Positions 34,933 through 46,879 are shown, counted from the stretch's first letter. The stretch is 64,000 nt of DNA from Ruegeria sp. Ofav3-42 (GCF_022347725.1 NZ_JAKRGB010000003.1:1-64000), one strand, 5' to 3'. Made by a program: numbers and translations. The notes: generated from the letters alone by a model not told the origin.

Positions 34933-36477
34933 TTAGTGCGAAGCGGCCGTCTGGGATGCGGCCTCAGCCGCGGCCAGAGCCATGTCATAGTTCAAAATCA
35001 GCGCGGCGGTTGAATTGCCGATCACATCGGTCACCAGCGACGGATAGACACCCAGCAGGATGGTCATCACGATGAGCGGGGCAAATATCAGCCGCTCGCG
35101 CGAGCTCATGTCGGTCATCGCCTTAAGGCTTTCCTTGATCAGATCACCAAACACCACGCGACGGTACAGCCACAGCGCATAAGCGGCCGAGAAGATCACA
35201 CCGGTCGCGGCCACAGCCGTTACCCAGGTGTTGACCTGGAAGGCCCCCATCAGCGTCAAGAATTCACCGATGAACCCAGAAGTGCCCGGCAGGCCCACAT
35301 TGGCCATAGTGAACAGCATGAAGACAAGCGCATAGGCGGGCATCCGAATCACCAGGCCACCGTAAGCCTCGATATCGCGGGTATGCATCCGGTCATAGAT
35401 CACGCCCACACAGAGGAAGAGCGCGGCCGAGATGAACCCATGGCTGAGCATCTGGAAGATGGCACCGTCGATCCCCTGCTGGTTCGCAGCAAAGATGCCC
35501 ATGGTCACGAACCCCATATGCGCGACCGAGGAGTATGCAATCAGCTTCTTCATATCCTCCTGCACCAGCGCAACAAGCGAGGTGTAGACCACGGCAATCG
35601 CCGACATCCACAGCACCAGATCGGTCATCACCGCCGAGCCCACCGGGAACATCGGCAGGCTGAACCGCAGAAAGCCATAGCCGCCCATCTTCAGCAGGAT
35701 CGCCGCCAGCACGACCGAACCAGCCGTCGGCGCCTGAACGTGCGCATCCGGCAACCACGTGTGTACCGGCCACATCGGCATCTTCACCGCAAACGATGCA
35801 AAGAACGCCAGGAACATCAGCGTCTGCAGTCCGCCGACGACATAGATGCCCAACACGCTGAACCCCTCGGATGAGAAATGGTGGCTCATCAACGCTTCGA
35901 TATCGGTGGTGCCTGCATCAGAGTACATTGCCACCATTGCCACGAGCATCAGTACCGAGCCGAGGAAGGTATATAGGAAGAACTTGAAGCTGGCGTAGAT
36001 ACGTTCCTTGCCGCCCCAGATGCCGATGATCAGGAACATCGGGATCAGACCCGCTTCGAAGAACAAGTAGAACAGCACCAGATCCAGCGCCATGAACACG
36101 CCCAGCATCAGCGTTTCCAGCAGCAGGAAGGCGATCATGTATTCTTTGACGCGGTCGGTGACCTGCCAACTGGCCAGAATGGTCAACGGCATGATGAACG
36201 TGGTCAGCAACACGAACAGAACGCTGATCCCGTCCACGCCCATCTTGTATTTCAAGCCCATCAACCACTCACCTTCTTCCACCATCTGGAAGCCGGTGTT
36301 GGAGGGATCAAAGCCGGTATAGATGCCGATTGAGACCAGGAATGTCACCGTGGTCGCTACCAACGCAACCCATTTCGCGTTGCGCTGTGCAGCCGCATCC
36401 TCGCCATGCAGGAACAGGGCCAGAATACCTGCTGCCACGGCGGGGATGAAGGTGACGATGGAGAGGATGTTATCCAT
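34933..36477 (-). CDS. nuoM: NADH-quinone oxidoreductase subunit M
   Basis: 514 residues, 14 membrane spans. The antiporter-like motifs [21 protein letters not shown] and [20 protein letters not shown], and the conserved Glu in the [14 protein letters not shown] span, are present. Its start overlaps the nuoL stop by one base (TAATG). Confidence 0.97.
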   Translation of the reverse strand: MDNILSIVTFIPAVAAGILALFLHGEDAAAQRNAKWVALVATTVTFLVSIGIYTGFDPSNTGFQMVEEGEWLMGLKYKMGVDGISVLFVLLTTFIMPLTILASWQVTDRVKEYMIAFLLLETLMLGVFMALDLVLFYLFFEAGLIPMFLIIGIWGGKERIYASFKFFLYTFLGSVLMLVAMVAMYSDAGTTDIEALMSHHFSSEGFSVLGIYVVGGLQTLMFLAFFASFAVKMPMWPVHTWLPDAHVQAPTAGSVVLAAILLKMGGYGFLRFSLPMFPVGSAVMTDLVLWMSAIAVVYTSLVALVQEDMKKLIAYSSVAHMGFVTMGIFAANQQGIDGAIFQMLSHGFISAALFLCVGVIYDRMHTRDIEAYGGLVIRMPAYALVFMLFTMANVGLPGTSGFIGEFLTLMGAFQVNTWVTAVAATGVIFSAAYALWLYRRVVFGDLIKESLKAMTDMSSRERLIFAPLIVMTILLGVYPSLVTDVIGNSTAALILNYDMALAAAEAASQTAASH

Positions 36478-38645
36478 TATTGTGCGCCTCCGCCGATCGA
36501 CATCCAGGTGACAAGGGCTGCGATGCCCAGAACCATCCAGAAGGCGTAAGTAAAGATGTAGCCCGTCTGCGCCTTGCCTGCGAGGCGGGTGAAGAAGGGA
36601 ACAACACCCATGGCCACTCCGTTCAGGAAGCCGTCAATTGTGTTGCCATCGCCCCGCTTCCACAGGAACCGGCCGAGCGCAATCGTGGGTTTGACGAAGA
36701 CCGCGTCATAGATCTCGTCAAAGTACCACTTGTTCAGCAGGAACAGGTAGAGCGGACGCTGGTTCTGTGCCAGCCGCGCAGGAAGCGTGGTGTTCACGAT
36801 GTAGAACCAGTAGGCCACGACAAAGCCCAGAACCATCGCGACGAACGGTGAAACCTTCACCCATTTTGGTGCCGCGTGCGCGTCGTCCAAAACATGGTTG
36901 TCCGGCGCAATATAGATCGCCCCCTCACCCGGTTCGCCAGCAAAGACATAGTGGTGATCGCCACCATGAGCTGCCTTGTCGTCGTGCGCGCCCTCTTCGG
37001 CGTGGCTATCGTCCGTATGCCCCTCATCCGCGTGGGCAGTTTCCTCACCATGCGCGTCAGCCGTTCCGTGATCACCGGCTTCGGCGTGTTCTGAAGCCTC
37101 GGCCACGGGAATGCCATAGAACTTACCGACCTTGTCCGCATGGCCGAAGAAGTTGCCATACCAGATCATCCCGGCGAAGACGGCTCCCAAGGATAGCACT
37201 CCAAGCGGAACCAGCATGGTCATCGGGCTTTCATGCGCGTGGTCATGGGTATGTTTGTCGCCGCGCGGCTCGCCATAGAAAGTCAGGAAGATCAAGCGCC
37301 AGCTGTAGAACGAGGTGAACGCTGCCGCGATCACCAGCATCCAGAAGCCGTAGCCGGAACCGCCCGCATAGGCGCTTTCGATGATGGCGTCTTTGGATAG
37401 GAACCCGGCAAAACCAATCGTCGTCAGCGGAATGCCCACGCCGGTAATGGCCAGCGTCCCGATCATCATGGCCCAGAAGGTATACGGGATCTTTTTCCGC
37501 AACCCGCCGTATTCGGTCATCTCCTGCTCATGGTGCATCGCATGTATCACCGAACCGGCACCAAGGAACAGCAGTGCCTTGAAGAAAGCGTGCGTGAACA
37601 GGTGGAACATCGCCGCCGAGTACATGCCTACACCAGCCGCCACAAACATGTAACCAAGCTGCGAACAGGTCGAATACGCAATGACGCGCTTGATATCGGT
37701 CTGCACCAGACCCACGGTCGCTGCAAAGAACGCGGTCGAGGCCCCCAGCACCGTGATGAACCCTGTCGCCCCCGGCGCAAACTCCATCAGCGGTGACATG
37801 CGGCAGACCAGAAAGACACCCGCGGTCACCATGGTTGCAGCGTGGATCAGGGCGGACACAGGCGTCGGGCCTTCCATCGCGTCTGGCAACCAGGTGTGCA
37901 GGATCAGCTGGGCCGACTTACCCATCGCTCCGATGAACAGAAGCACACAGATCACTTCGATGGCGTTCCACTCACCCCAAAGGAAACTCAGTTGCGTCTC
38001 GGCCAAAGTCGGAGCCGACGCGAAAACGTCCGAGAAGTTGATGCTGTCTGTCAGGAAGAACAGCGCGAAAATCCCCAGCGCAAAGCCGAAATCACCCACG
38101 CGGTTCACCACGAACGCTTTGATCGCCGCAGCGTTTGCGGACGGTTTGCGATAGTAGAAACCGATCAGCAGGTAGGACGCAACGCCCACACCTTCCCAGC
38201 CAAAGAACATCTGTACCAGGTTGTCTGCCGTCACCAGCGACAGCATCGCGAAGGTAAAGAAGGACAGGTAGGCGAAGAACCGTGGCTTATAGCTTTCGCC
38301 TTCGCGCCATTGTGGATCGTGGTCCATGTACCCGAAGGAATAGAGGTGCACGAAGGCCGAAACCGTTGTCACCACAATCAGCATGACCGCGGTCAGCCGG
38401 TCCAGTCGGATCGCCCATTCGGTCGAAAGCGAACCGCTTTCGATGAACCGCAGAACTGGTACCGAGTAGGAGCCACCGGGATAAGCCGACGGATCGAAGC
38501 TGAAAAAGATGATCCAGCTGAGCAGACAGGCCAGAAACAGCAGGCCAGTTGCGGTCCACATGGCCGCTTTCTCGCCAATGAATTTCCAGCCGAACCCGCA
38601 GATTAGCGCGCCCACAAGCGGGGCAAAGAGGATGGTGGTTTCCAT
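36477..38645 (-). CDS. nuoL: NADH-quinone oxidoreductase subunit L with a His-rich loop
   Basis: 722 residues, longer than the roughly 610 of E. coli. The antiporter-like core is normal ([39 protein letters not shown], long lateral helix at the C-terminus). The extra length is mainly an acidic, histidine-rich stretch at residues 518-566 with ten His, between the late membrane spans, after a shorter His cluster near 465 ([10 protein letters not shown]). Such a loop could bind Zn2+ or Cu2+. The subunit forms the most distal proton channel of complex I. Confidence 0.96.
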   Translation of the reverse strand: METTILFAPLVGALICGFGWKFIGEKAAMWTATGLLFLACLLSWIIFFSFDPSAYPGGSYSVPVLRFIESGSLSTEWAIRLDRLTAVMLIVVTTVSAFVHLYSFGYMDHDPQWREGESYKPRFFAYLSFFTFAMLSLVTADNLVQMFFGWEGVGVASYLLIGFYYRKPSANAAAIKAFVVNRVGDFGFALGIFALFFLTDSINFSDVFASAPTLAETQLSFLWGEWNAIEVICVLLFIGAMGKSAQLILHTWLPDAMEGPTPVSALIHAATMVTAGVFLVCRMSPLMEFAPGATGFITVLGASTAFFAATVGLVQTDIKRVIAYSTCSQLGYMFVAAGVGMYSAAMFHLFTHAFFKALLFLGAGSVIHAMHHEQEMTEYGGLRKKIPYTFWAMMIGTLAITGVGIPLTTIGFAGFLSKDAIIESAYAGGSGYGFWMLVIAAAFTSFYSWRLIFLTFYGEPRGDKHTHDHAHESPMTMLVPLGVLSLGAVFAGMIWYGNFFGHADKVGKFYGIPVAEASEHAEAGDHGTADAHGEETAHADEGHTDDSHAEEGAHDDKAAHGGDHHYVFAGEPGEGAIYIAPDNHVLDDAHAAPKWVKVSPFVAMVLGFVVAYWFYIVNTTLPARLAQNQRPLYLFLLNKWYFDEIYDAVFVKPTIALGRFLWKRGDGNTIDGFLNGVAMGVVPFFTRLAGKAQTGYIFTYAFWMVLGIAALVTWMSIGGGAQ

Positions 38646-38651
38646 GTTCTC

Positions 38652-38957
38652 TTACCCCTTCATCATATTTACGTCTTCAACCGCGATGGTGCCGCGGTTG
38701 CGGAAGAAGCAGACCAGAATGGCCAGACCAATCGCCGCCTCAGCCGCCGCAACGGTAAGGACGAACAGCGTGAACACCTGCCCGACCAGATCGCCGAGGA
38801 AACTGGAAAACGCCACGAGGTTGATATTCACCGCCAGCAGCATCAGTTCGATGCTCATCAGCAGGATGATGACGTTCTTGCGGTTCAGGAAGAGACCGAA
38901 GATGCCGATGACGAACAGCGTCGCCGCGACCGTAAGATAGTGTTCAAGTCCGATCAT
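38652..38957 (-). CDS. nuoK: NADH-quinone oxidoreductase subunit K
   Basis: 101 residues with three membrane spans and the two conserved membrane Glu residues (in [14 protein letters not shown] and [13 protein letters not shown]). It is part of the link between quinone site and antiporter-like subunits. It lies 4 bp behind nuoJ and 6 bp before nuoL. Confidence 0.97.
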   Translation of the reverse strand: MIGLEHYLTVAATLFVIGIFGLFLNRKNVIILLMSIELMLLAVNINLVAFSSFLGDLVGQVFTLFVLTVAAAEAAIGLAILVCFFRNRGTIAVEDVNMMKG

Positions 38958-38961
38958 CGTC

Positions 38962-39564
38962 TTAAAGCCCCTGCCCCGGTTTTACGTCCTTCAACTCCAT
39001 CGCTTTGGCCGGGTCGCGCATCATCTGACCGACAATGTCCTGACGCTTGATGTCCTTACGGTGGCGCAGAGTCAAAACAATGGCGCCGATCATGGCCACC
39101 AGCAGGATCAGGCCAGCCAGCTGGAAGAGAAGGAAGTATTGATCGTAAAGGATAACACCGAGCGCCTCGGTGTTGTGACGGTCCGTCGGGATCGGCTGGG
39201 CCAGATTCGCTGCCGCGCCCTGCGCGCTGTCCCAAGCGCCAAACGCCATGACGAACTGCATCAGGATAATCAGACCGATCAGCAAGGCCAGCGGCATATA
39301 GCGCGCCATCTCGGCCTTCAACTCGGCAAAGTCCACGTCCAGCATCATCACCACGAAGAGGAACAGAACCGCGACCGCGCCCACGTAGACGATGATCAGC
39401 AGCATCGCCACAAACTCGGCCCCCAGCAGCACGAACAGCCCTGCCGCTGACAAGAAGGACAGGATCAGCCACAGAACCGAGTGCACCGGCTGGCGGCTGA
39501 TCACCGTGAACAGCCCGCCGGTGATGGCGCTGATGGCAAACAGATAGAAGGCAAAGACGGTCAT
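38962..39564 (-). CDS. nuoJ: NADH-quinone oxidoreductase subunit J
   Basis: 200 residues, five membrane spans, with the third-span motif [19 protein letters not shown] whose pi-bulge moves during turnover. The start overlaps the stop of the CMD-family gene by 4 bp. Confidence 0.97.
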   Translation of the reverse strand: MTVFAFYLFAISAITGGLFTVISRQPVHSVLWLILSFLSAAGLFVLLGAEFVAMLLIIVYVGAVAVLFLFVVMMLDVDFAELKAEMARYMPLALLIGLIILMQFVMAFGAWDSAQGAAANLAQPIPTDRHNTEALGVILYDQYFLLFQLAGLILLVAMIGAIVLTLRHRKDIKRQDIVGQMMRDPAKAMELKDVKPGQGL

Positions 39565-39971
39565 TGATCCTCATCCTCGTTATCGCCCATGACCTCCTGC
39601 GCCAGATCCAGCGCGCGGGTCATGGCCGGGATGCCGGCAAATACCGACATCTGGCCGATCGTTTCCACGATCTCTTGTTTCTTCGCGCCCGCTTCCAATG
39701 CATGGCGCACGGTTTGACGCACCGCCGAGTCCGCCTGCGCGCCCTGACAGGTCAGCCCGGCCAAAGTCAGCAGCAGGCGGGTTTTGGCGTCCAGCCCGTC
39801 TTTGTTGACGGTATTTCCGAACATCATTTCCATGACCTCTTTGGGCATGGTCGGCCACAGCGCCTCGAACCCCTTGGGCGAGAAGTTCTCCATCGCCGGG
39901 TTCATCGCCTTGGCCATGTCCTGCGCCTGCTTCATCATCAGTTCGAACGGATTTGTCGGCGAGTCATTCAT
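39561..39971 (-). CDS. Carboxymuconolactone-decarboxylase-family protein inside the nuo operon
   Basis: 136 residues, all-helical. The C-terminal two thirds ([49 protein letters not shown]) match the CMD/AhpD fold, but the AhpD redox CxxC is missing; only one Cys lies in that region. It overlaps nuoI and nuoJ by 4 bp on both sides, so it is made with complex I. Its job there is unknown. Confidence 0.85.
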   Translation of the reverse strand: MNDSPTNPFELMMKQAQDMAKAMNPAMENFSPKGFEALWPTMPKEVMEMMFGNTVNKDGLDAKTRLLLTLAGLTCQGAQADSAVRQTVRHALEAGAKKQEIVETIGQMSVFAGIPAMTRALDLAQEVMGDNEDEDQ

Positions 39972-40465
39972 CGGTACGGCGCGTCCATTTCCAGGTTGCG
40001 GGCGATCTCGGCTTCCCAGCGTTCGCCGTTATCCAGCAGTTTTTGCTTGTCGTAGAACAACTCTTCCCGGGTTTCGGTGGCGAATTCGAAATTTGGCCCT
40101 TCGACGATGGCATCGACCGGGCAGGCTTCCTGACAGAAGCCACAATAGATGCACTTGGTCATGTCGATGTCGTAACGCGTGGTGCGGCGGCTGCCGTCTT
40201 CTCGTGGTTCGGCATCGATGGTGATGGCTTGGGCCGGGCAAACCGCTTCGCACAGCTTGCAGGCGATGCAGCGTTCCTCGCCGTTCGGATAGCGCCGCAG
40301 GGCATGTTCACCGCGGAAACGCGGGGAGAGAGGGCCTTTTTCGTGCGGATAGTTCACAGTGGCTTTGGGGGCGAAGAAATACTTCAGCCCCAGCTTCATG
40401 CCGACCCAGAAGTCTTGCAGCAGGAAGTATTTGGCAGCCCGGGTGTAGTCGATTTGGGTCATCAA
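39968..40465 (-). CDS. nuoI: NADH-quinone oxidoreductase subunit I
   Basis: 165 residues with two 4Fe-4S ferredoxin motifs, [16 protein letters not shown] and [16 protein letters not shown], which carry electrons to the last cluster in NuoB. An N-terminal amphipathic helix docks on the membrane arm. A small non-nuo gene precedes it, overlapping by 4 bp. Confidence 0.97.
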   Translation of the reverse strand: MMTQIDYTRAAKYFLLQDFWVGMKLGLKYFFAPKATVNYPHEKGPLSPRFRGEHALRRYPNGEERCIACKLCEAVCPAQAITIDAEPREDGSRRTTRYDIDMTKCIYCGFCQEACPVDAIVEGPNFEFATETREELFYDKQKLLDNGERWEAEIARNLEMDAPYR

Positions 40466-40668
40466 AGTAACTCCTCAGACTTCGCATTTGAAACGAAATT
40501 CAGGGACATCTCTGAGAGTCCATTTGCATAGTCATACCAAGCGAGGCCTTCTTTCGTTGCAGAAGCTTGTCTTTGGAGCTTCGCCAGTAGGTGCAATAGA
40601 CCATCTGTAAAGTCTATGAGCTCGGTAGCGCTGGATTCAGCGATCGCTTTGTGAATCCGGTTAACCAT
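40462..40668 (-). CDS. Small hypothetical protein between nuoH and nuoI
   Basis: 68 residues from ATG 40668, which follows a perfect GGGAGGGTGA ribosome site and overlaps the nuoH stop. The product is helical and soluble ([20 protein letters not shown] ... KSEELL). Base composition is AT-richer and codon choice unlike the nuo genes around it. I do not recognise a family. The tight coupling on both sides shows it is translated with complex I. Confidence 0.7.
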   Translation of the reverse strand: MVNRIHKAIAESSATELIDFTDGLLHLLAKLQRQASATKEGLAWYDYANGLSEMSLNFVSNAKSEELL

Positions 40669-40670
40669 AG

Positions 40671-41708
40671 TCACCCTCCCACCGACCAACGGGCGAACGC
40701 GCCCCAGAACCAGTCAAATTTCGCCGCAAAGGCCACGAACACCACCCAGGCCAGCGAGAATGGCAGGAAGACTTTCCAGCCCAACCGCATCAACTGGTCA
40801 TAGCGGTAGCGGGGTGTGATCGCCTTGACCATCGCGAAGAGGAAGAAGAAGAACGCCATCTTGGCGACCATCCACAGCACTCCATCCGGCAGGCCGGGGA
40901 TCGGGGACAGCCAGCCGCCGAAGAACAGCAGCGTGGTCAGCGCGCACATCAAGAAGATTGCGATGTATTCGCCGGCCATGAACAGCAGGAAGGGCGTGGC
41001 CGAATATTCGACCTGATAACCGGCGACCAGTTCCGATTCCGCCTCGGGCAGGTCGAACGGCGGGCGGTTGGTTTCGGCCAGTGCCGAGATGAAGAACAGG
41101 AAGACCATCGGGAAATGTGGCAGCCAATACCAGCTGAAGAAACCGAAGCGGCCATCCTGCGCTTCGACAATGTGACCGAAATTCATGGAACCGGTCGAGA
41201 TGATGATGCCGATGATGATAAGGCCAATGGAGACTTCATAGGAAATCATCTGCGCGGCCGAACGCAACGAACCGAGGAACGGGTACTTTGAGTTCGACGC
41301 CCAACCGCCCATAATCACGCCATAAACTTCCAGAGAAGAGACGGCAAAAACATAGAGGATGGCGACGTTGATATCCGACAATACCCAGCCATCGTTGAAC
41401 GGGATCACGGCCCAGGCGATCATCGCCAGAACGAACGACGTAAGCGGAGCGAGGATAAAGACGGTGCGGTCGGCCCCGGCGGGGATGACCACCTCTTTCA
41501 CCACATATTTCAGCGCGTCCGCTACCGACTGCAGCAAGCCATAGGCACCCACAACGTTCGGGCCGCGGCGCATTTGAACCGCCGCCCAGATTTTGCGGTC
41601 GCCATACACGAGGAACAACAGCGAGATCATCACAAACGCAACGACTGCAATCACTTGCGCCAGAATGATGATGGCTATTCCGCCTGGGGTGTTAAAGAAA
41701 TCAGCCAT
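40671..41708 (-). CDS. nuoH: NADH-quinone oxidoreductase subunit H
   Basis: 345 residues, eight membrane spans. Quinone-channel loops are present: [53 protein letters not shown], and [23 protein letters not shown]. It forms the quinone pocket with NuoB and NuoD. It overlaps the small gene before it by 8 bp. Confidence 0.97.
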   Translation of the reverse strand: MADFFNTPGGIAIIILAQVIAVVAFVMISLLFLVYGDRKIWAAVQMRRGPNVVGAYGLLQSVADALKYVVKEVVIPAGADRTVFILAPLTSFVLAMIAWAVIPFNDGWVLSDINVAILYVFAVSSLEVYGVIMGGWASNSKYPFLGSLRSAAQMISYEVSIGLIIIGIIISTGSMNFGHIVEAQDGRFGFFSWYWLPHFPMVFLFFISALAETNRPPFDLPEAESELVAGYQVEYSATPFLLFMAGEYIAIFLMCALTTLLFFGGWLSPIPGLPDGVLWMVAKMAFFFFLFAMVKAITPRYRYDQLMRLGWKVFLPFSLAWVVFVAFAAKFDWFWGAFARWSVGG

Positions 41709-41919
41709 TGGTCCTCACACCGTGGGTATTCCGTTTACCGCGAGCGAAGCTGAGGCCATGTGCCTGCGCAAACTGCGGCTGGGTCGGCACGCAGGTGTAA
41801 ACAGCATCTGCCGCCCACGCGCCACCTTTTTCGTTGAGTCTCATGCGCATTCCCTTGTCCCCCACGCCGCGGATTGCAGCGCCGGTTTCAAACAGCGATA
41901 TGAAACGGGTCTGGTTCAT
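41701..41919 (-). CDS. Small hypothetical protein between nuoG and nuoH
   Basis: 72 residues, basic, no membrane span ([20 protein letters not shown] ... [11 protein letters not shown]). Its ATG overlaps the nuoG stop (ATGA) and its end overlaps the nuoH start, so it is part of the operon. The family is not recognised. Confidence 0.6.
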   Translation of the reverse strand: MNQTRFISLFETGAAIRGVGDKGMRMRLNEKGGAWAADAVYTCVPTQPQFAQAHGLSFARGKRNTHGVRTNG

Positions 41920-43937
41920 TCGGCCGCGATCTTTCCGGTGTTTCGGGCCTGAGCCTGTGCGGAAAGCTCGGCCATCAGCTGCGATGCCCGCGCAATCGGG
42001 TTTGTCAGATAGAAATCCTTGATCGCGTTCCGGAACGTGGCCGAGCCCAGCGGGGCTGCTTCCAGAGATTGTGCCTCATTCTCGATCACCTGGTCGATAC
42101 GCGCCAGATGTGGCACGGCTTCGACCAACGCGGTGCGCAGTTGCGCCAGCGAGTCAAATGGCAACGTGGCGTCCAGTTCAGCGGACAGCGCCCGCAGGAT
42201 GGCCCAGTTCTCTTTCGCCTCACCTGGCGCAAAACCGGCACGCATGGCCAGTTGCGGGCGGCCTTCGGTGTTGACGAACAAGCCGTTTTCCTCGGTGTAG
42301 GCAGCTCCCGGCAGGATCACGTCAGCGCGATGCGCGCCCCGGTCGCCATGGCTGCCCTGATAGATCACAAAGGCACCGTCGCCGATTTCGACCTCATCCG
42401 CGCCGAGGTTATAGATCACGTCCGCTGCGCTGACCGCGTCCATGCCGCCTTCATTGGTGGCATCCACATCCATGGCACCCACGCGCGATGCCGCGGTGTG
42501 CAGGATCAAAAGCCCACTTTCGGTATTGGCAGCAATGGTTTGCGCGGCAGCCAGAACGGCTGCGCCGTCGGCCTCTTGCAACGCGCCCTGCCCGACAATG
42601 ACCAGCGAGGCTTTGCCCTTGATTTCATCATCGCCGCCCATATCAATTACATTCTGCAAAGCGGCCCGGTCGTCGCCCACATGGTGATACTCATAAGTCA
42701 GATCGACCCGAGGGCCGACCAGAGCCACCTCAGCCCCATGCGCCCAGGTCCTGCGGATACGCGCGTTCAGAACCGGAGCCTCATCACGCGGATTCGTACC
42801 GATCAGTAGGATACGTTCAGCCGTGTCGATATCCTCAATCGCGGCTGTCCCGGCATAGGCCCCGCGATTGCTGGACGGCAGCTTTGCACCGTCGGTACGG
42901 CATTCAACAACACCGCCCTGCCCCTCGATCATCTGTTTCAGCGCATATACTGCTTCGACCGGTGCCAGATCACCCACGATCCCTGCTGGTTTTTCGGCCC
43001 CTTTTAAGGCTTCCGCCGCCTTCGTCAGCGCCTCGGTCCAACTCGCGGGGCGCAATTTGCCGTTCTCGCGTACATAAGGCCTGTCCAAACGCTGACGGCG
43101 CAGACCGTCCCAAACAAACCGGGTCTTGTCGCTAATCCACTCTTCGTTCACGCCGTCATGGTTGCGCGGCAGGAAGCGCATCACTTCGCGGCCTTTCGTA
43201 TCCACGCGGATGTTCGATCCCAGAGCATCCATCACGTCGATGGATTCAGTCTTGGTCAGTTCCCACGGGCGCGCGGTAAAGGCATAGGGCTTCGACGTCA
43301 GCGCTCCAACCGGACAGAGGTCGATGATGTTGCCCTGAAGGTTCGAGTCCAGCGTCTGGTTCAAATACGAGGTGATCTCGGCATCTTCGCCACGCCCCGT
43401 CTGACCCATCTGGGTGATCCCGGCGACCTCGGTGGTAAACCGTACGCAACGGGTGCAACTGATGCAGCGCGTCATGGCGGTGCCGACCAGCGGCCCCAGA
43501 TCCAGATCATCCACGGCGCGCTTGGCTTCCTTGAAGCGCGAACCAGACATGCCGTAAGCCATCGCCTGATCCTGCAGATCGCACTCGCCGCCCTGATCGC
43601 AGATCGGGCAGTCCAGCGGGTGGTTGATGAGCAGGAACTCCATCACCCCTTCGCGCGCTTTCTTGACCATGGGCGAGTTGGTCTTGACCTCGGGCGCCTG
43701 ACCTTCCGGCCCCGGGCGCAGATCGCGTACCTGCATCGCGCAGGAGGCCGCAGGTTTGGGCGGGCCGCCCACAACCTCGACCAGACACATCCGGCAGTTC
43801 CCGGCAATCGACAGACGCTCGTGATAACAGAAGCGCGGCACCTCGACCCCGGCCTCCTCACAAGCCTGGATCAGCGTCATCGCACCATCGACTTCGATTT
43901 CCTGCCCGTCGATATTGACTTTACGGAGGTCAGACAT
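41916..43937 (-). CDS. nuoG: NADH-quinone oxidoreductase subunit G
   Basis: 673 residues. The N-terminal 2Fe-2S domain ([22 protein letters not shown]), the His/Cys-ligated 4Fe-4S segment ([15 protein letters not shown]), a second 4Fe-4S site ([11 protein letters not shown]) and a molybdopterin-oxidoreductase-like domain without cofactor (from about 220) are seen in the usual order. It is the large electron-wire subunit of the peripheral arm. Confidence 0.97.
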   Translation of the reverse strand: MSDLRKVNIDGQEIEVDGAMTLIQACEEAGVEVPRFCYHERLSIAGNCRMCLVEVVGGPPKPAASCAMQVRDLRPGPEGQAPEVKTNSPMVKKAREGVMEFLLINHPLDCPICDQGGECDLQDQAMAYGMSGSRFKEAKRAVDDLDLGPLVGTAMTRCISCTRCVRFTTEVAGITQMGQTGRGEDAEITSYLNQTLDSNLQGNIIDLCPVGALTSKPYAFTARPWELTKTESIDVMDALGSNIRVDTKGREVMRFLPRNHDGVNEEWISDKTRFVWDGLRRQRLDRPYVRENGKLRPASWTEALTKAAEALKGAEKPAGIVGDLAPVEAVYALKQMIEGQGGVVECRTDGAKLPSSNRGAYAGTAAIEDIDTAERILLIGTNPRDEAPVLNARIRRTWAHGAEVALVGPRVDLTYEYHHVGDDRAALQNVIDMGGDDEIKGKASLVIVGQGALQEADGAAVLAAAQTIAANTESGLLILHTAASRVGAMDVDATNEGGMDAVSAADVIYNLGADEVEIGDGAFVIYQGSHGDRGAHRADVILPGAAYTEENGLFVNTEGRPQLAMRAGFAPGEAKENWAILRALSAELDATLPFDSLAQLRTALVEAVPHLARIDQVIENEAQSLEAAPLGSATFRNAIKDFYLTNPIARASQLMAELSAQAQARNTGKIAAE

Positions 43938-43940
43938 CGT

Positions 43941-44345
43941 CTAGTTCGCCCTCAAATACACGCCGATGGCGCTGTTTCTTTCGATTTCCGCCTGCCCAAG
44001 TGCGCAGAAGGAACTGGGGTTGTCATAGGACACACCGTGCCGGGCCAGATAAGCCTCGCCCTTGGCCCGCATCCGGTCCTTTTCGGCATCCGATTCCACA
44101 TAGGCCCGGATTTCGCTGTCCGAGTATCCCAGATTGTTCGCCGTGGACTTCAGTCCCCACATCACTCCGATCGCCTTCAGCCGACGCCCGCTGATCGACG
44201 GGCAGTAATCCGAAATCTCGTTTGCAATCGCGATGTAATAGAGTTCGTCGTCAATCTCCTTGACTTCGCGCAAGGGCGGCTTTGCTTCGGCAACGGCCGG
44301 AAGCGTCAGCACCGACAGCAGAGCAAGCAGTTTCATACCAGACAT
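43941..44345 (-). CDS. DUF5333-like exported protein
   Basis: 134 residues from ATG 44345 (ribosome site AAAGGAA); a longer frame is open but without support. A signal peptide (LLALLSVLTLPAVAEA) is followed by a helical domain with two Cys (ISDYCPSISGRRLKAIG and SFCALGQAEI), probably a disulfide. The look is that of the Roseobacter DUF5333 family that sits in nuo operons. Three bases separate it from nuoG. Confidence 0.7.
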   Translation of the reverse strand: MSGMKLLALLSVLTLPAVAEAKPPLREVKEIDDELYYIAIANEISDYCPSISGRRLKAIGVMWGLKSTANNLGYSDSEIRAYVESDAEKDRMRAKGEAYLARHGVSYDNPSSFCALGQAEIERNSAIGVYLRAN

Positions 44346-44443
44346 GACAGTTCCTTTCGTCTTGGAACGTCCAAAACGATCTGCGCTTGGGGTGCTATTC
44401 AATAACGTCCCCGATGCCGCTGGCTGATATGTAGAAAACCGCT

Positions 44444-44839
44444 TCATGGCCGCTGGCAGGTTCCGGCAAAGGTCATTTTATCGTCGGCGATGCGCAGATT
44501 CTGCGGTTCGGTCTCGGGCCCGACTTTCCAGTCGATTTTGGAGGTACCGAAGGCTGCGATACAGAACTTTGTTCCCTCATAGCGCCCGGCTTCGCGCGCG
44601 CCATCCAGGGAAGCCGACACTCCGTTCACGACCACAGTGAAATCCGTCGGCGCCTTTTTCTTATCAACAGCCTTCGCTTTAGCCCTGAATGGCTTACCAT
44701 CAAAGAGAATTCGGTCGTCGGACGGCGTCACTAGTCCACAGGCTGTTACGATAGTCAGCACGCCCAACGCGCCAGCCAATGCCGCGCGTCCTTTCCAGAA
44801 ATTTCTACCTGCCAACGAAGGGATACCTTTCTTATTCAT
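44444..44839 (-). CDS. Hypothetical lipoprotein
   Basis: 131 residues from ATG 44839. A positively charged start and a hydrophobic stretch end in TACG, a plausible lipobox. The rest is a small beta-rich domain (GKPFRAKAKAVDKKK ... TFAGTCQRP) with two further Cys. The ATG overlaps the MAPEG gene stop (ATGA). The family is not recognised. Confidence 0.65.
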   Translation of the reverse strand: MNKKGIPSLAGRNFWKGRAALAGALGVLTIVTACGLVTPSDDRILFDGKPFRAKAKAVDKKKAPTDFTVVVNGVSASLDGAREAGRYEGTKFCIAAFGTSKIDWKVGPETEPQNLRIADDKMTFAGTCQRP

Positions 44840-45255
44840 CAAATTGCCGCCACCAATGCCATGACGCCCATCAGGACCATGCAGGCCCATCCGATAACAT
44901 AAAACACCGATCGCAGACCGCTGTGAGGTTTGCCAATACCACGCATGTGAATGACCAACATGACGATGCGCGAAACCAGGGCCACCGAAGCAAGCAAGTT
45001 CACCCAGAACGGGCTGGCACCCAACAGGATGGCCGCGACCGTGACTGTCAGATAGGCGGGCAGCGTTTCGGTTCCGTTCAGATAGGCCCGGTTCAGTCGA
45101 TAGGCCTTGTCCGAATAATCCTGATCCGGCGTAGCGCCCGGGGCCAGACCCTTACCAGCCTTGGCTAGCGCCGAAAACGGCGACAAGAACAGAATGATCA
45201 CAGTGAAGATCACCAGAGACGCAATAGCGTGTGAATAGGCTGAAAAGACTTCCAT
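44839..45255 (-). CDS. MAPEG-family membrane protein
   Basis: 138 residues, four membrane spans, with RLNRAYLNGTETLPAYLTVTV, a MAPEG mark (the ARQNNLEQLP-like segment). Eukaryotic relatives conjugate glutathione to lipids; the bacterial role is unknown. It lies within the nuo operon between nuoF and the DUF5333-like gene. Confidence 0.85.
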   Translation of the reverse strand: MEVFSAYSHAIASLVIFTVIILFLSPFSALAKAGKGLAPGATPDQDYSDKAYRLNRAYLNGTETLPAYLTVTVAAILLGASPFWVNLLASVALVSRIVMLVIHMRGIGKPHSGLRSVFYVIGWACMVLMGVMALVAAI

Positions 45256-45313
45256 GAGCTTTACTCCTTCACCAGAAAGCGGCTTGAGATTGGTTCAATG
45301 TTACGCAATCTTG

Positions 45314-46612
45314 TCACTCCGCCGCCATCGCACCCATGCGCCCAGATTTTTGCGCTTTGATGCGGTCCTCGATCTCTTCCCGGAAATTGCGGATCAGACC
45401 TTGGATCGGCCAGGCCGCCGCATCGCCCAAGGCGCAGATTGTGTGGCCCTCGACTTGCTTGGTCACGTCAAACAACATGTCGATCTCTTCCAGCTCGGCC
45501 TCGCCCCGTACCAGACGATCCATCACGCGCATCATCCAGCCCGTGCCTTCACGGCAGGGCGTGCACTGACCGCAGCTTTCGTGCTTGTAGAATTTCGACA
45601 GTCGCCAGATCGCCTTGATGATGTCGGTGGACTTGTCCATCACGATCACCGCCGCTGTTCCAAGCCCCGACCCCAGGTCGTTGCGCAGATGGTCGAAATC
45701 CATGATCGCATCGCGCATGTGCTCGCCACGCACGCATGGCACGGACGACCCACCCGGAATAACGGCCAGCAGATTGTCCCAGCCACCGCGAATACCGCCG
45801 CAATGGGTCTCGATCAGTTGCTCAAAGGGGATCGACATCGCCTCTTCAACCACGCAGGGATTGTTCACATGGCCCGAGATGGCAAACAGTTTGGTGCCTG
45901 CGTTGTTCTGACGGCCAAAGCCCGCAAACCAGTCGGCGCCGCGGCGCAGGATAGTCGGCACAACCGCGATGGATTCCACGTTATTCACCGTAGTCGGACA
46001 GCCGTACAAGCCCGCACCCGCCGGGAACGGAGGTTTCATCCGCGGCATACCCTTCTTGCCCTCAAGGCTTTCGATCAGGGCGGTTTCCTCACCGCAGATA
46101 TACGCGCCTGCCCCGTGATGCAGGAACAGGTCGAAATCCCAGCCCGAACCGGCCGCGTTCTTGCCCAGCAGACCAGCATCGTAGGCCTCATCAATCGCGG
46201 CCTGCAGCGCTTCACGCTCGCGGATGTATTCGCCACGCAGGTAGATGTAGCAAGTATGCGCGTTCATCGCGAAGGATGCGATCAGACAGCCCTCGATCAG
46301 CGTATGCGGATCATGGCGCATGATCTCACGGTCCTTGCAGGTTCCGGGTTCGGATTCGTCTGCGTTCACAACCAGATAGGCAGGGCGTCCGTCACTTTCC
46401 TTGGGCATGAACGACCATTTCAGACCGGTCGGAAAGCCTGCGCCTCCACGACCACGCAGGCCCGAGTCCTTCATCGTCTGGATGATCCAGTCACGCCCGT
46501 TTCCGATCAGGCCAGCGGTGCCGTCCCAATGCCCGCGGGCCTGCGCGCCCTTCAACGTGCGCTCATGCATCCCGTAGATGTTGGTAAAGATCCTGTCCTG
46601 ATCCTTCAGCAT
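45314..46612 (-). CDS. nuoF: NADH-quinone oxidoreductase subunit F
   Basis: 432 residues. The NADH site ([16 protein letters not shown]), FMN site ([13 protein letters not shown]) and the N3 cluster ligands ([15 protein letters not shown], later a lone Cys in [14 protein letters not shown]) are present. It takes electrons from NADH, together with NuoE. Confidence 0.97.
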   Translation of the reverse strand: MLKDQDRIFTNIYGMHERTLKGAQARGHWDGTAGLIGNGRDWIIQTMKDSGLRGRGGAGFPTGLKWSFMPKESDGRPAYLVVNADESEPGTCKDREIMRHDPHTLIEGCLIASFAMNAHTCYIYLRGEYIREREALQAAIDEAYDAGLLGKNAAGSGWDFDLFLHHGAGAYICGEETALIESLEGKKGMPRMKPPFPAGAGLYGCPTTVNNVESIAVVPTILRRGADWFAGFGRQNNAGTKLFAISGHVNNPCVVEEAMSIPFEQLIETHCGGIRGGWDNLLAVIPGGSSVPCVRGEHMRDAIMDFDHLRNDLGSGLGTAAVIVMDKSTDIIKAIWRLSKFYKHESCGQCTPCREGTGWMMRVMDRLVRGEAELEEIDMLFDVTKQVEGHTICALGDAAAWPIQGLIRNFREEIEDRIKAQKSGRMGAMAAE

Positions 46613-46624
46613 CGTGTCTAACCT

Positions 46625-46846
46625 TCAGCTGTCCTGACGCATGCGCCAGAGTTGAAAAATGTTCACGCCCGCATAAATGAAACCCGCCAAGGCGGCGAAA
46701 TCAAACAGCAGCGCAAATCGCCCGGGCAATCCAAGCGCGGGACCGATGAACAGGGTCATGGCAAGCCACAACAGCATGGTCACGGCGATGACCATCCCGA
46801 TATGTCGGCCCTTGCGGGCTATAGCCTGTTCTTTTTCCTTGTCCAT
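46625..46846 (-). CDS. DUF5337-like small membrane protein
   Basis: 73 residues: a basic N-terminus and two membrane spans (about 17-38 and 42-65) ending FQLWRMRQDS. It lies 12 bp before nuoF and behind nuoE. The match to DUF5337, a Roseobacter family of nuo operons, is from memory. Function is unknown. Confidence 0.7.
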   Translation of the reverse strand: MDKEKEQAIARKGRHIGMVIAVTMLLWLAMTLFIGPALGLPGRFALLFDFAALAGFIYAGVNIFQLWRMRQDS

Positions 46847-46879
46847 CTCACCCTGATGCCCCGGATGGGCACCGCAATT

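Noticed and set aside
43158..46621. Long plus-strand frames (about 415 and 455 codons) opposite nuoG and nuoF
   Set aside because: Both are shadows of high-GC complex I genes on the minus strand, with no motif of their own.
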